Positions 24,463 through 36,078 of a stretch of DNA of 64,000 bases are shown in pieces; the first letter of the stretch is position 1, and each line of letters opens with the position of its first letter. The stretch covers positions 154,809 to 218,808 of the forward strand of contig BCKK01000002.1 in the NCBI GenBank assembly GCA_001600615.1. The letters are read 5' to 3'. Below the pieces are notes generated by a model. That model saw only the letters and a list, made by a program, of their open reading frames with translations. It was not told the DNA's origin and did not search any database. Both the position numbers and the translations under genes were made by a program. The stretch comes from Dioszegia crocea (Eukaryota > Basidiomycota > Tremellomycetes > Tremellales > Bulleribasidiaceae).

Positions 24463-26145
24463 ATGACCCGCACTTCGCATAGACCCCACCCGACGCCGGG
24501 GTATCCGGTGTATTGCCTCGACTGGGCAGATGACGAAGTGTTGATTCTTGGTGGAGGTGGCGGGGCCAGTCGGAGTGGAATAGAGAACAAGTTGGTCAGT
24601 TATTGTCTCTCTATGCCGGAAACTAGTCTAGCTGACAGAATGCAGAAGCTCGCCAAAGTCTCGAAAGACGCGAGAAGTGTAAAATACATCAACGAGCTTA
24701 AGTTGAGCAATGAGGAGGATGCGCCAATGACTTTCGCTGTGGATAAGGAGGTGAGCCAGGAGGTGGATACCGCGAACGCGCCACTTACTCGCCGTAGAGC
24801 AAGTCAATCGTCACCGGGATCAATGCCTCATCTTCGTCGATACAAGCAGGCAACAACGAGCAGTGCCGTGTGTATACTTACACTGACAACACGTGGGTAG
24901 CGCTTCAAGCTCGGCTTTGGTCATGGCTCATGGACCAGATTGGCCTACTCTAAAGGAAAACAAACGATCTCGGCGGAGTGGTCTGACGATTACCCATACC
25001 AAGTCAGTCAGCTTCGATGCTCGCCAGATCACAAGCGGTTTACTGATCCGGACAGAAATTCACAGCTCTCTCGCCTAGTGCCAACTACCTGGCAGTAGGC
25101 ACAACTGACAACTCCGTCTCGGTCCTCAATTTCCCATCGCTTGACACGATAAAGATTGTGAAATTGGATGGAGAAGTTGTTGATCTGAGCTGGGGAGGTG
25201 AGGGCGGAGAATGGGTGAGCCAATTTACATGTTGTATGTAATTAAGCTGACTTGGCAGCTCGTCATAACGACAACCTCAGCCCTGTTCCTATATCATCTT
25301 GTCGGGTCAGGCGAGAAGCCCAACCTGGAGCTGAAGCAAACGATCTACCCACCAAGCATTGACATTACGAAAGTCATGTTTCGTGCTGCCCGGTATGTCA
25401 TTGGTCATTGCTACTTATCTGACGCCTCGCTAACAATGGCAGCTTTTCCCCCAGCTCTACTCCCCGACCCAAGATCCACGCCGTCCTCAACTCAGCCCCT
25501 CCCGCTCGAAGCGTCAAGGGTCAACCGCGAAAAGCGTGGATATGCACCTTTGGTCTCGTTGCCGGCCCTAGCTCAGCAGCCGTCACTTCTGAAGAAGTAC
25601 AGACCGGCACGCCGGTCAAGAAGGGATCGGCGGACAAGAATGAAGGGGACGAAGTGGGCAGGTGGGACGTCTTGGGCAGGAGAGAAGTCGCTGGAAAGCC
25701 AGTGACGGTATTTGATGTCAGGTGAGCCTGCCGCATGCCCATCGACATTGAGAACCCAGACTGATAAGGCAGCGCGGATGGGAAATTATTGGCGTATGGA
25801 TGCTCTGATCTATCGATTGGGATGCTAGATGCTGCCACCCTAAATGTGAGTCTGTCTCCACACAGACGCGAGATATAGCTAACCCGCCAAAGCCGCTCCT
25901 CAAGATATTACACGCCCACAACTTCCCTCCTACCGCGCTGAAATTCAATCCATCAGCCAATCTGCTCATTTCAGCCAGTGCAGACAACACTCTGCGCGCT
26001 ATTGTTGTTCCTGCCAGTTTTGCAGGAGGTGAGTCGATGTCGAGCTTGATACGAGGCCTTGGCTGATGTTACAGTCTCACCGGTTCTGATTGCGTTGCTT
26101 GTTCTGTTGTTGGCTATAATTCTGGGTGCTGTAATGCGGCGATAG
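24463..26145 (+). CDS. SEC12: ER guanine-nucleotide exchange factor Sec12
   Basis: Predicted 415-aa ER membrane protein that activates Sar1 to start COPII coat assembly. Exons: 24463-24594, 24646-24750, 24798-24892, 24939-25002, 25056-25214, 25259-25392, 25443-25721, 25773-25845, 25893-26028, 26075-26145. The N-terminus YPVYCLDWADDEVLILGGGGG followed by ASRSG is the Sec12 hallmark, with the first blade and the K-loop region (SIQAGNNEQCRVYTYTDN). Further propeller blades include AEWSDDYPYQ, YLAVGTTDNSVSVLNF and FNPSANLLISASADNTLR. A single C-terminal membrane helix (LIALLVLLLAIILGAVM) ends with basic residues; no lumenal domain of any size follows, unlike budding-yeast Sec12 but as in many fungi and PREB. 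Ten small exons; several junctions were fixed by family continuity rather than by strong splice sites. Confidence 0.9.
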
Positions 26146-26403
26146 CCATAGATGTATATTTGACGATCTAGCTTCTGGCCGAGACATGAGGTCACAGCTT
26201 ACAACTGTGGTGGATGGATATGAGAACGCTCCGCCACTTTGCCACTCGATACGCGGTAACATGGGATCGATTAAAGCCAATCATCATACCATGAACGTAT
26301 CACCCGTCTATGCATCAGCATTTGATGACTCTATCACGCTGTCACTCAATTGTACACGCCTCGGAATTGCCATCACTCTAACGGAGAGTGTGCTCCCTCC
26401 AGC

Positions 26404-27726
26404 ATGGAGGAAGTATCGTCTGCCTCACCACTCGCCCTACCTCACATCCTAATTCAAACCCTATCGTACGCCTCCCCACAAACCCTCGGACGATGTATGG
26501 CCGTTTCATCGTACTGGTACGATATCGCCGCCACCTTTCTCTGGGCTCACATCAGCTATCGAGTGAACCCGTACCTCAGGGATCCGGGCGTGACGCCGTT
26601 CTTACCCGTACGGGATGGCGATGAGATGCGCGGGTTGAGAAGGGCAAAGCGGCGGGCGGTGCGGCATGTCAAGGTGATTGAGATGCGGAAACATCTGTGC
26701 GAGGAGGTGGGATGTGAGGGGATGACCCTACATGGCGAGGAAAGCGAGGAAGACGATGGGGACGAGGGAGATGTCATCACGAAAGGAACTGAGCCGGGAC
26801 TTGTGCAAAACGCACCAGTCTCATTAATGGTTGATCGGAACTCCGACCAGACTGCAGACGCGGCCCGAGCTATACCACAGCTCAACCAGCGCAATCTCGT
26901 CCTGCTCGCTCTTCGACTTCACATTGATGATCCAAAGACAATCTCTCGGATATTTACTGGAGATGCACCACAGCCCCGACCTATCCCTTTTCCATGCCCC
27001 TTCGTTTCGCGTCTAGATGCGAACACGATCGTACTGGTTCCGATGCGTCAACTATCTACCCCTCGTCCTCTCCCACTGCCATCCCCTCCATCCCTCCGAA
27101 AACTTGTCGTTCTCCTCATACCCCCAACGCATGTCCCAGGCGAATTCCGTCTCGCCGATACCATCCCTGCCAGCGTTGAAGAAATTGTCATTTACCTATG
27201 GCGAAGACATGCCGCGTCAAACTATGACAGCTTCAGGGGTGCTTGGGCTAGGCAGATGGGCCAAAGGAATTGGGGCCCCGACAAGATTTGGGGTCATTGG
27301 TGCAATCTCATCTTGTCGTCTAGTCCTGTGGGATTTGAGCTGCCCAATGAAGGGATTGGGGCGGAGAAGAAAAAGACTAGACGATACGTCTTCGTGGGGA
27401 CGGGTGGGGTTGATCCGCTATGGCTGGACCTGGCAGACAACAGTCGTAATCGTCCGGTGTTCCCAGAGCAGGATCCTGGGGCGGACCCGGCGCTGTACGA
27501 GCAGACGCAGAAAAGATTCGAAACTGGGATGAGGGCGTGTCTTCTTGGCAAAATCAAAGAGAGGAGAGCGAGATATACTGGCGAGCGAGGAGGAGGAGGC
27601 GTGGACTGGGAGGCGCAAGTGAAAGACTGCCTCGACAATGTGCGATTCTTGAGCAGGGAGGAGTACCTTGCAGAGGGCAAGTGGCGTGGGGAGTTCACGC
27701 AGGATGAGGTTATATACCATGGGTAG
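26404..27726 (+). CDS. F-box-like protein, unknown target
   Basis: Predicted single-exon protein of about 440 aa (458 if the in-frame ATG at 26350 is used; MEEVSSASPLALPH at 26404 looks the better start). An F-box-like helix set lies at the N-terminus: LPHILIQTLSYASPQTLGRC, then AVSSYWYDIAATFLW. The rest has no recognised repeat; an acidic stretch follows (about residues 125-145) and beta-strand-like segments such as LRKLVVLLIPPTHVPGEF and VEEIVIYLWRRHA recur in the same order in the two F-box-like genes at 49.5-52 kb, so the three may be distant paralogs. A role as substrate adaptor of an SCF ubiquitin ligase is inference only. Confidence 0.7.
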   Translation: MEEVSSASPLALPHILIQTLSYASPQTLGRCMAVSSYWYDIAATFLWAHISYRVNPYLRDPGVTPFLPVRDGDEMRGLRRAKRRAVRHVKVIEMRKHLCEEVGCEGMTLHGEESEEDDGDEGDVITKGTEPGLVQNAPVSLMVDRNSDQTADAARAIPQLNQRNLVLLALRLHIDDPKTISRIFTGDAPQPRPIPFPCPFVSRLDANTIVLVPMRQLSTPRPLPLPSPPSLRKLVVLLIPPTHVPGEFRLADTIPASVEEIVIYLWRRHAASNYDSFRGAWARQMGQRNWGPDKIWGHWCNLILSSSPVGFELPNEGIGAEKKKTRRYVFVGTGGVDPLWLDLADNSRNRPVFPEQDPGADPALYEQTQKRFETGMRACLLGKIKERRARYTGERGGGGVDWEAQVKDCLDNVRFLSREEYLAEGKWRGEFTQDEVIYHG

Positions 27727-27997
27727 AAGTTGTATCGGACTCAGCCCTTGTCACAACGTAGAGTCCAGAGGCACCAATCAGGCACTTGCCCCATTAGCCA
27801 CTGTGCAAAGACGCGTCAGACGTGGATTTAGCCTCAAGCTTCGGGCGATTAAATATTGGCTGTAACAGTTTACGTTACCCGCGGAAACCGGCTGGACAAG
27901 GTGTCTGCTTTAGTCCACGCTATATACATCCAACACACATATCTATACTCACTCATAGCAGACACCCAGGGAACCCCCTAGGCGGTAGAAGCCTACG

Positions 27998-30900
27998 ATG
28001 TCGTACTCGGCGACCCCTGCCAGCGGCAGTAGCACATCTGGTACCGCAGTCATCACTCCCAGCGAGCGACACGAGTCAACACCTACATCGATGTCCCCTT
28101 CCTCCTCAACCGGACACGGCAAGGGCAAACAGCGCGCTTACGATTCGCCAGACTGGTACACAGACGGTGGCAATGACGAGATGCTCAGCATGGAGACCGG
28201 CCGGCTCGAGGCTGAAATTGGCTGGTTATTAGCGGGAGATGAAACGGACGGTTCAGATTGTACGTTTGATTTCCCGGCGAAGATTTTCCCTGCTCCTAGC
28301 TTGCGCTGATACATTCACAGACACACTACCTGACCAATATCTGCCTCAAGCCTTGGACAAGCGAAGTGGGACTCGTCCAAAGATACCCCGAGCCTCATCT
28401 TCTTTCGCGTCAACTCCTACGTCCGACTCGTTCGGCCACGAATTGACAATACCCTACATTCCTTATCTCCCTCGGAAACGCCGCAGAACATCTCGGACGA
28501 AGTCCTTGGAGCTCGCACATGACGATCATGTACCATCGGGTGCCTCTCCGTATCATCGGCCGGGCAGGATAAGAGTCTTGGGATGCGTAGAGATCCCACA
28601 CGACAGGGCGTTGGCGAGGCGGATAGCGGATGGGGTCTACGTGGAATGGTCAGAGTGGCAGGACAGGAGAGAGGAAACGAGGCAGTACGCGCTTAACCTC
28701 GGAATCGGATCTTCCCATCGCGAAGAGACGAGAGAGGAGGAGGAGGAGGAAGTCGAGGTCGCCGTGGCGGCGGAGGCAGCAGGCGTGGAGGACTACCCGG
28801 ATATCTCCATCGCGGACGATGATAGCGATATCGTCTTCATATCGCCTATCGCGGAGTCGTCCTTGCAAGCGGCACGGATGGAGCGAGAGGATTCGGCAGA
28901 CTCCGGGTATTTCGAGATCATGGAGGACAGCTCTCTGGAACTCGAAGAGGTGGCGGAGGGAAGCAGGAGGACCAGGAGTGCCGCGAGAAGAAAGGTGCTA
29001 AAGAAGAGGAAGGCACCGAGGAGAAGGGAGGCAGTCATTCGAGTCGATCAGGCGCCGAGCGCGATGATGCAACTGGAAGTCTCCGACGTTTCGGAAGTGA
29101 TGGAAGTGGTGGAAGTGACGGAAGTGACGGAAGTGACGGAAGTAGTGGAAGAGATGGAAGTGACGGAAGTAGTGGAAGAGATGGAAGAGGTTGAAGTGGT
29201 GGAAGAGGTTGAAGAGGTTGAAGTGGTGGAAGTGGTTGAAGAGGTGGAGGTGGAGGAGACGGAGATGATGGCAGTGACGGAGATGAACGGGACAGAGCGT
29301 GAAGAGGTGGCTTCGGTTGCTGAGATAGCCACCGTGGAAGAAGCGGCAGAGACAATGGAGTCCACTGCGGTAGTTGAGGACGAAGAGGAGTCGCTGGAGG
29401 ATATGGTGGTTGCTGTAGAGTGGCTGCCACCCCCTCCGACCATTCTGCAGCAGCCCTCTCCGCCTAAGATAGTGGAGACTTCCCTGAATCCTGCACCGCT
29501 CCAATCGGTGAGTAGTTCTACCCTGCTGGACTATACTCTTCAAGGTGCCACGCTTACTCCAGAAGATGGTTCGAGAGGAACGATCCTGTCATCAGTGTCG
29601 GCGCGAATTGTTAGGACCCAAGATGAGGTGCAGCAATCGGCCCAAGAATCGGCGGTGTCCATTCTTTTTCTGTGGTCCCTGCTGCAAACAGTGAGTGTTA
29701 TATCTATACTTGTCAATCGGAGATCTGTGACTGATGTTTGTAGAAACTCATATTTCACGTTCGAGCCAAAATCTCGCTGCTTTGTTTGTCCGCGCTGCAA
29801 AGATATCTGCGAGTGCAGCTTTTGTGTTCGGAGACGAGAGATAAGACGGGAAGATTTGCGGATCCGGCACGAATCTTCGCCGCTCACTGAGCTTGATTCG
29901 GAGGCGGAGGAAAGGATGAAGAACCGAGAGCATACCGGCCGGTCAGATATGCCTTTCAGACCAGCGATCAGGTCCCGTATGCCGACATTGCAATTGCCAC
30001 AGGCAGCCGGAGGAAAGGCGGGGAAGAAGGGCTGGAAAGGGAAGAGCAAGGCGGAGGGCGGGTCTAAACGCCCGGGTGACCCATACCCGAAGCGGACTCA
30101 CCCCCCTATCATGCTCAAACTGCGGAGGCCTGATCAGGCGGCACACAATCATTCGCCCCTACCCCCGCATAAAAGAGGTCGACTCGGACGGAGATACCGT
30201 TGGCGATTATTCTTCAGAGGAGGACAACGGCGGAGCCAGTGTGGCTGGGTCGAGCGTGTCGAGTCGCGGATACAGCCGATCTCCCTTACCCAATCCATCC
30301 CGACGATCTCTCGGCGCGAGTCGACCACCTCTCTCTACTGCCACCCTCAGCACGAACGATTACCTCTCTTCTCTCGCCCCGGTGGGACATGTTGAGGTGG
30401 ACGCGGAGATGGCAGAATCGGGGGAAATTTCTGCTCCTGCCGCTGAGGCGTCCAATCTCAAAGGCAACGATACGAGCCTCGGACCCCCAATTTCTATCGA
30501 AATGCTCGTATCGGAGCAGAACACGGACTGGCCGAGTCATACCGCCGACTCGTCGTCGCTGCCCTCACCAGGGCCGATGTTGGCCACAGCGGCGGGCCTG
30601 ACCCTGCCAATCGGGGAGCAAAGACCAAGCTGGTCATCGTTTGTGCCTGGACCTGACACTTCTCCCTGCCTCACTTTTGCGGACCTCCCCACTCCATCAT
30701 TCTCGCCGACGATCAATCAGGCAACATCCCCCTCGACATCAGCTCGTCGGGTACAGGTCGATGCGAATCCCCCTCACGTAAACTCCTCGTCTGGGCCATC
30801 TAATCCCCCTCAAAGCCCTTCCTCTTCCGCAAGGGACATGTCGTCCTTCTATGCGTCGATGTTCGGGCACGACTCCTACACGCCGGTAGATTTGTCCCAC

Positions 30901-32030
30901 TTGTCTCCCAAAATGACGATGCCGGGACAGGCGAGGAGATCCGAGAGGCGCCACAGGCTCGCTCAGTCCCCCTTGCGGCGGAAAGCGGGACCAAGCGGTT
31001 CCCAGCCAAATCACCTCGTAGAGCTCGGCCGAAGAAGCAGACATTACCACAGGTGCCTGTGCAGCCCGCGCATACATCCCTTGCCTCACCCTCGCTGCCC
31101 CAGAACGACTCCGTGCCCAGCCCATACCACACATCTTTTGGGCCCTCCATCTCCACTCCGCCAATGCCCTCTACGCAGCCTTCAATTTTGTCATGGCACG
31201 CTACTCTAGCTGCTTTGGGCCTCATGGATAATTGGCAGCCAGCGGAGTTTGTCAGTACGGACCCGCCTCCGGACATTGCCAGTCTCTGCAGAGACCTCAA
31301 TCGCAGGGCGGGTCATATAGACAGGCACACCTATACCTCGAACCTCATAGCTCCTTCTATGATCGACCCACCGCCTCTTTCCTTCTCCCAATCCACCGCT
31401 GCTAGCGCTCTGTCCAACATGTATCGATATCCCTCCCTCACATCCTCCTATTTATCCTTTGACCCGCTGGCGCCCTTCATCAGTGACGGTAACAGTGGGA
31501 CAGACACGTCAACTGCAACGACCGCTCAACCCCCACCGCCCTACATATCCCCCCCACCTCTCTTGTCAATATCGACGCCACTGTCCCGATCGGTCCTCGA
31601 AGACAATGCAAGGGTTGCATCGTCTTCCGGTCCGAACGGTCGAGGAGGAGGACGTACAGGCGTTGCACCGCCATATAGAGCATCGACTCTCGGCTCAAAC
31701 ACCACCAAGCGCAATACCTCAGCACCCATTTACACCCCTTACATCCCAGCACAGTTGGCTTCCGCTACATCACATCTCCCTCATGACACAACGCATAACA
31801 CCACATCATCTCATAATCATGTACAACAGCGTCAACGACCACTGCCACAAAACGACCGTCACCATCATCATCGTTCCACCCCTTCTCCATTCTCGACCAT
31901 CTTGTCGTTACCACATTCATCAGAGACGAAGGCGGCATCGGCCCGGGAGGTCGCGCTGGCGATGAGATTGTCAAGATGCAATAGCACGAGCTCCAGTATA
32001 TTTGGTAGATTGAATGTCGATTCTCATTAG
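27998..32030 (+). CDS. zf-4CXXC_R1 zinc-finger protein, large, probably nuclear
   Basis: Predicted 1244-aa protein. Exons: 27998-28259, 28321-29507, 29545-29690, 29744-30061, 30138-30885, 30957-32030; the last two introns are less certain because weak donors (GTCTAA, GTAGAT) were chosen to restore the frame. A CXXC-rich module (about residues 410-460) reads CHQCRR, then RRCPFFFCGPCC, then CPRCKDICECSFCVRRR, matching the zf-4CXXC_R1 family (CDCA7/R1-related), linked in animals and plants to chromatin. Before it lie an acidic region and a long Glu/Val repeat (codons at 29085-29280); after it come basic and Ser/Pro-rich disordered regions of about 700 residues. The N-terminus holds a short conserved-looking piece (DYTLPDQYLPQALDKRSG). 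Function in this organism is unknown; a transcriptional or chromatin role is inferred from the zinc module. Confidence 0.78.
29085..29280 (+). repeat. Degenerate 9-bp minisatellite coding Glu/Val repeats
   Basis: The plus strand repeats variants of GTGACGGAA / GTGGAAGAG, giving strings such as EVTEVTEVTEVVEEMEV. Copies are nearly perfect at 29110-29180 and decay on either side, which is typical of slippage-driven expansion inside a disordered region. Confidence 0.8.
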
Positions 32031-32201
32031 TGCCCATCTCATACCTGTAGAAATAGATCATGTTCAAATGCAAGGAATTCACATGTTACTTGGCTAACAA
32101 GAAACGCAAAAGACTATGATAATGCTAGAGACACTTTTTATACACATTTTCGGTTCCCGCGCACCGGATTCAAGCTTTCTTTGCCTCTTTTTCTCCCTCA
32201 A
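32031..32201. other. Shared 3' region of convergent genes
   Basis: Only 171 nt separate the stop codons of two convergent large genes, so their 3' UTRs probably overlap. The sequence is AT-richer than its surroundings. Confidence 0.5.
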
Positions 32202-35200
32202 CTACCACCCGCCAAAACCTTCCTCCTCGCTCGCAGCAATGTGCAGCATTTTGTCCACTTCGGCCTGTCTCCTCCTCTGCTCCTTCTCTGAAATGGTCTC
32301 CACGATGGGTTTCCCGCCGTAGCTTCGCTTTGGCGCTGGAGTAGGGATCGACGTGCTCCACCCTGACGAGGCGTCAAATTTGGGTGGAGGTGGTTGCGAC
32401 CTGAGTGTAGGGGCTATCTGTTGCTGCTGTTGCTGCTGCTGCTGCGGCGCACCCACTCTGTCCGCCCATCGCCCTCGCGTTCCCGGGCCAGGATGCTGCA
32501 CTGGGGCACTGGTGTGCCCGATCGCCCCGCCAAAGTGAGACCCGAAGCGTGGTCCGCCACCCGAGCTGGTCTCCGATACGTCCGATGTCCCGCTTTTATA
32601 CGCACCAGGCGAGATAGGCCCACGCGAGGCGTTAAAGGATAGGCCGATCGCGGGCGGTGGGGAAGGGGAGTGGGACAGGGAGATAGGCGCATTGCCAGAG
32701 TGCATGGACCCAGTCCACTCTGAGGGAGGCGCGTGAGGCGGTGCTGGGAGTGGCCCGAGCGTGTCGACCGCAGAGTTGGGTCCCGCAAAGGCGTTGAAAT
32801 TGTTGTCGGTCTGATAGGCAAAGTTCGGCACTTGCTCCTCGACGTGTGATGTCGTCGAGTAAATGGGCTCCAGAGCACGTGCTTGGACGTGGGATCGGAC
32901 CGGCGGCTGCGAGTACAAGCCGTTCGAGGTATGCCCGCCGCTGAAACCTCCATTTGCGTAGTGCTGGGGTTGGGATTGGGGCCGAGACAAGCCGTTGGAC
33001 TGATAGCCTCCGTTTGCCTGCTGTGCGCCATTGTAGCCGCCACTGTAGGGCATAGGCGGGGGCTGAGGGTAGTGAGAGGTTGGAGGTAAGGATGAAGACA
33101 TAGTCCGAGCTCGCTCCGGTGCGTAGCCGATCTGCGAAGATGGGCGGCTTAAGGAGGCGGGGGCTGGAGCGTACCGGGATTGGTGTACTACTGGCGCAGG
33201 AGGGGGGATGGCAGGGCCAGACGTAGGGACGGACATCCTCGAGCGACCGAGCGGTATGTTGTTGGTGCCAGTCACTGGCGCCGATGCGCCAATGAAGACT
33301 CCCGGTATCTCATCCGCGTACTCGTCATCGACCTCCTCGGACCACCTCTGGGTATCCTTGTCCTTCTCCGACTCCCTCGACTCCGACGCAGGGGCGGGTT
33401 CGGATTCTGGTAGAGGGACAGAATTTTCGCGTGGGGATTCCTCTTCCGCCCATCTAGACGCCGTCTCCGCTTTTGGTGAGTCCCCCGAGCTGGCCGAGGC
33501 CCATCTCGATAGTCCCTTCTTGGGCGATTCCGCCGAATCCCACCTCGACAGCTTTTGCTCAGGCGATGCCGATCCAGCTTCCGGCTCCGAATCGTGACGA
33601 GACGACTCGGGATGCAGCTCCTGCGACACCTCGGATCTAGGAGAGAAGCGAGAGAGAGACTTCTTCGTGTCTGATTTGGGCGACATGTCGGGGATAGCAA
33701 AGTCTGCGACCTCGTCGGTGTGCCAACGGCTGTGGACTGGAATCGGCGCGACTTCGGGCTGTGCTCTAGGTGTAGCGGCCTCGGGACGAGAGGGTAGTTC
33801 GGGGAAGGCTTCCATTCCCGGAGGAACGGGATCTGGGATGATTTCGCCGAATCGGAAGGGACTGGGGACGGTTACGCTCTCGGAGCCATCAGGATTACCG
33901 TGGCCTACCCAGACATGTCTGATGAGATCGGCAGGGGCAGGGTGATCGGAGGCGACAATCTCGTCGTTCGCGTCTGAGGTGATTGAGAATGATGGCAGGG
34001 GGTGGTCGAGCGCAACGGCCGGGTCGGCATCAAAGATGGGCGAATCAGGCAGGGGGATATCGGCGGGGTTGGTTTCCTGCCAGAGGTGCACGACAGGGAA
34101 GGTCTTTTCCGGGATGGGGGGATCGTTGATCCATGGAGTAACCCAGTCTTCGTCCGTGATCACCAGGGGCTCACGTTCAGGTACCTCGTCCGAATCGTTG
34201 ATGATCAGAGCAGGCTCGACTGGATCATTGATCTCCAAGAGGGGCCCGATTGGGTCGTTGATCTCAAAGATGGGCACAATGGGGGTGATTTCGATAGGAT
34301 TGTTGATCTCGACATTGGTTGGGGATAGCGAGAGGGAAGGGTCGGAGCTCAGTGCCCAGTGGAGAGAGGAGAACTCCTTGCCGTCGTCTTCACCTAGATC
34401 GAGGGAAAGGGAACCGAGAGATGATGAGTCTTCACCGACGTGCGCATATGGCGGCGGGCTGGGACCAGGTGTGTCTTTAGTGGTAGACGGCTTGGTGGAC
34501 GTGGCTGAGCTGTAGGATGAAGGCGATACCGAGAGCGGGGGGAAAGCAGCAGCAAGTGAGGTCTCGTCGCCGTGCGGGAAGGGGGCGGCGCGATGCTGCA
34601 ATGTCAGACAAATGTCTGGCAGACCATTAGAGGTGACTTACAGCATCTCTCTCCTCCGCCGTGGAGAACCTCTCCTTGCATTGCGCGATATCGCAGCCGT
34701 ACGTCTGCTGTAATACCGGCAGAGTCGGATCGGGCTCTGCAGTGAGAACGGTGTCCCTCAAAGTCGGATTGCTGCTTCTTTGGGAGATTTGCGAGGTAGC
34801 GTGAGGGGCAGTGGTAGCAGCCGCGGGTGGTAGATTTCGACCGGGGTGCACTCTGCGGTAGTGCTAGATCTGTCAGCTGAGGGCACTGAGGTGCAACGGT
34901 CCACTCGCAATTTTGGCATCTTCTCCAGTCTTGAAGCGCGGGATTCCGCATTGATAGCAGCCAGCCGCCCAGAGAACAGGATGACACGCCGCGTTGTGCT
35001 AGACACGTGAGAAGGGGTAACGAGACATCTTCCTAGAATAGCGTACCTGTAACAGCGACAATGGAGTGTCGAACACCCGAAGACAGGTCTCGCAGCTCGT
35101 GGCTACAGGCACGCTCAGCTGTTCTGTCAGCTCGTTCCTGAGACCACGTCGGGACAGGGCTCACTTCTATATTGTCTTCGGCCGACGTGGGATGGCGGGG

Positions 35201-36078
35201 TGCCTCCGGGTGACGCAGAATGTTGTGCTTCGGCCCATCAGCGAGATTCCACCGCAAAACACTGTAAAAACTGACCTGGTCGAACGAGTACAAATCATTG
35301 TAAGTGCGGTTGCACGATGAGCAGTGATGCTGCTCGGCGGGCTTATCATTGGTCCTTCGCGTAGGTCTGCGCGCATTGTTCCGCTACGCTGCATCAGCCT
35401 CGCCTGACCAGATATCAAAAGTCGACAGACTGACCGCTTGCGGAGTCATAGCCGCGTACGGTGTCCTATTCCTCATGTCGGGGTGCCTCATATCGTTATT
35501 CCTCATATCGCTGCTTCTCATGGCTAGATGGGGCGGGGCAGGACGTGTTATGCCCATTTCTCGTCGAACTTGATCATTTTCATGCTCGGGCTTGGGCTCG
35601 GGCTCGGGCTCGGTGGGGGCCTTGTGCGGAGGCTCTGGCGAAGGAGACACAACCGAAGGCGGCGCAAGCGAAGGCGACACAACCGAAGGCGACACAACTG
35701 AAGGGGGAGCAATTGAAGGGGATACTACAGGTGCAGGGCGAGCGGCCTGCATCATCAGCGACTTGCGGAGAGAAAATTTGCAAGTCCACTCAGGCCGAAA
35801 TTTCGAGTGAGATGCGAGCTTAGAGGAGGACAAAGACGAGGGAAGGTCAGACTCACAAGTAGCCGCTCTTGAACCAATTCAATGGCCTCATCTCTCGTAT
35901 TCGTATTCAATGAAGCGGAGCTACTAACTTGCCGCCTCGTCTTCCTGTCTCTCTCCCTCCGTGGTGCGACAGGCGGTGGAGGTTCATTGAAGACGTCTTT
36001 CTCGAGTTCGTTCCCCGACCATCGATACGCGTACGCAAAAGCGATCAGAGCGCACAGCAGCCAGGCTAAGTTTGACAT
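32202..36078 (-). CDS. Membrane-anchored Cys-rich protein with long disordered tail, unknown
   Basis: Predicted 1200-aa protein, not recognised. Exons (minus): 35857-36078, 35435-35818, 35165-35383, 35047-35118, 34909-34998, 34642-34863, 32202-34595. The N-terminus is a signal anchor (NLAWLLCALIAFAYAYRW). A short motif FRPEWTCKFSLRKSL follows, then Pro/Ser repeats. Exons 3-6 carry spaced cysteines that look like a zinc-binding fold: HCSSCNRTYND, SCETCLRVFD, ACHPVLWAAGCYQCG, and YGCDIAQCKERF. The last exon (about 800 residues) is disordered, with tandem INDPI/INNPI motifs, SRW-type Ser/Arg/Trp repeats and a nine-Gln run, ending in a basic helix (EKEQRRRQAEVDKML). The intron at 34864-34908 begins with GC. 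Joining exons 2-6 relied on frame and Cys pattern, so details may shift. Confidence 0.7.
32418..32450 (-). repeat. CAG/CAA polyglutamine tract
   Basis: Trinucleotide repeat coding nine glutamines in the tail of the Cys-rich protein; mixed CAG and CAA codons should make it fairly stable. Confidence 0.85.
35575..35735 (-). repeat. Tandem repeats coding Pro/Val/Ser and Glu/Pro motifs
   Basis: A short direct repeat (about 15 nt unit, GAAGGCGACACAACC variants) codes VVSPS/LAPPS units; just 3' in the coding sense, a GGGCTC repeat codes EPEPEP. Both lie in the second exon of the Cys-rich gene. Confidence 0.7.

Noticed and set aside
29048..29443. Minus-strand Ser/Thr-repeat frames opposite the Glu/Val region
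   Set aside because: They are the antisense reading of the 9-bp minisatellite; the plus-strand frame joins to a recognisable zinc module.
30062..30161. Alternative 100-nt intron (GTGACC donor, AAAAG acceptor) in the zf-4CXXC_R1 gene
   Set aside because: Keeps the same downstream frame but has a poorer acceptor than the CTGATCAG used; left as a second choice.
35269..35282. Apparent 14-nt GT...AG segment (GTCAGTTTTTACAG) after SFDQ
   Set aside because: Far too short for an intron, and the reading frame is open through it.
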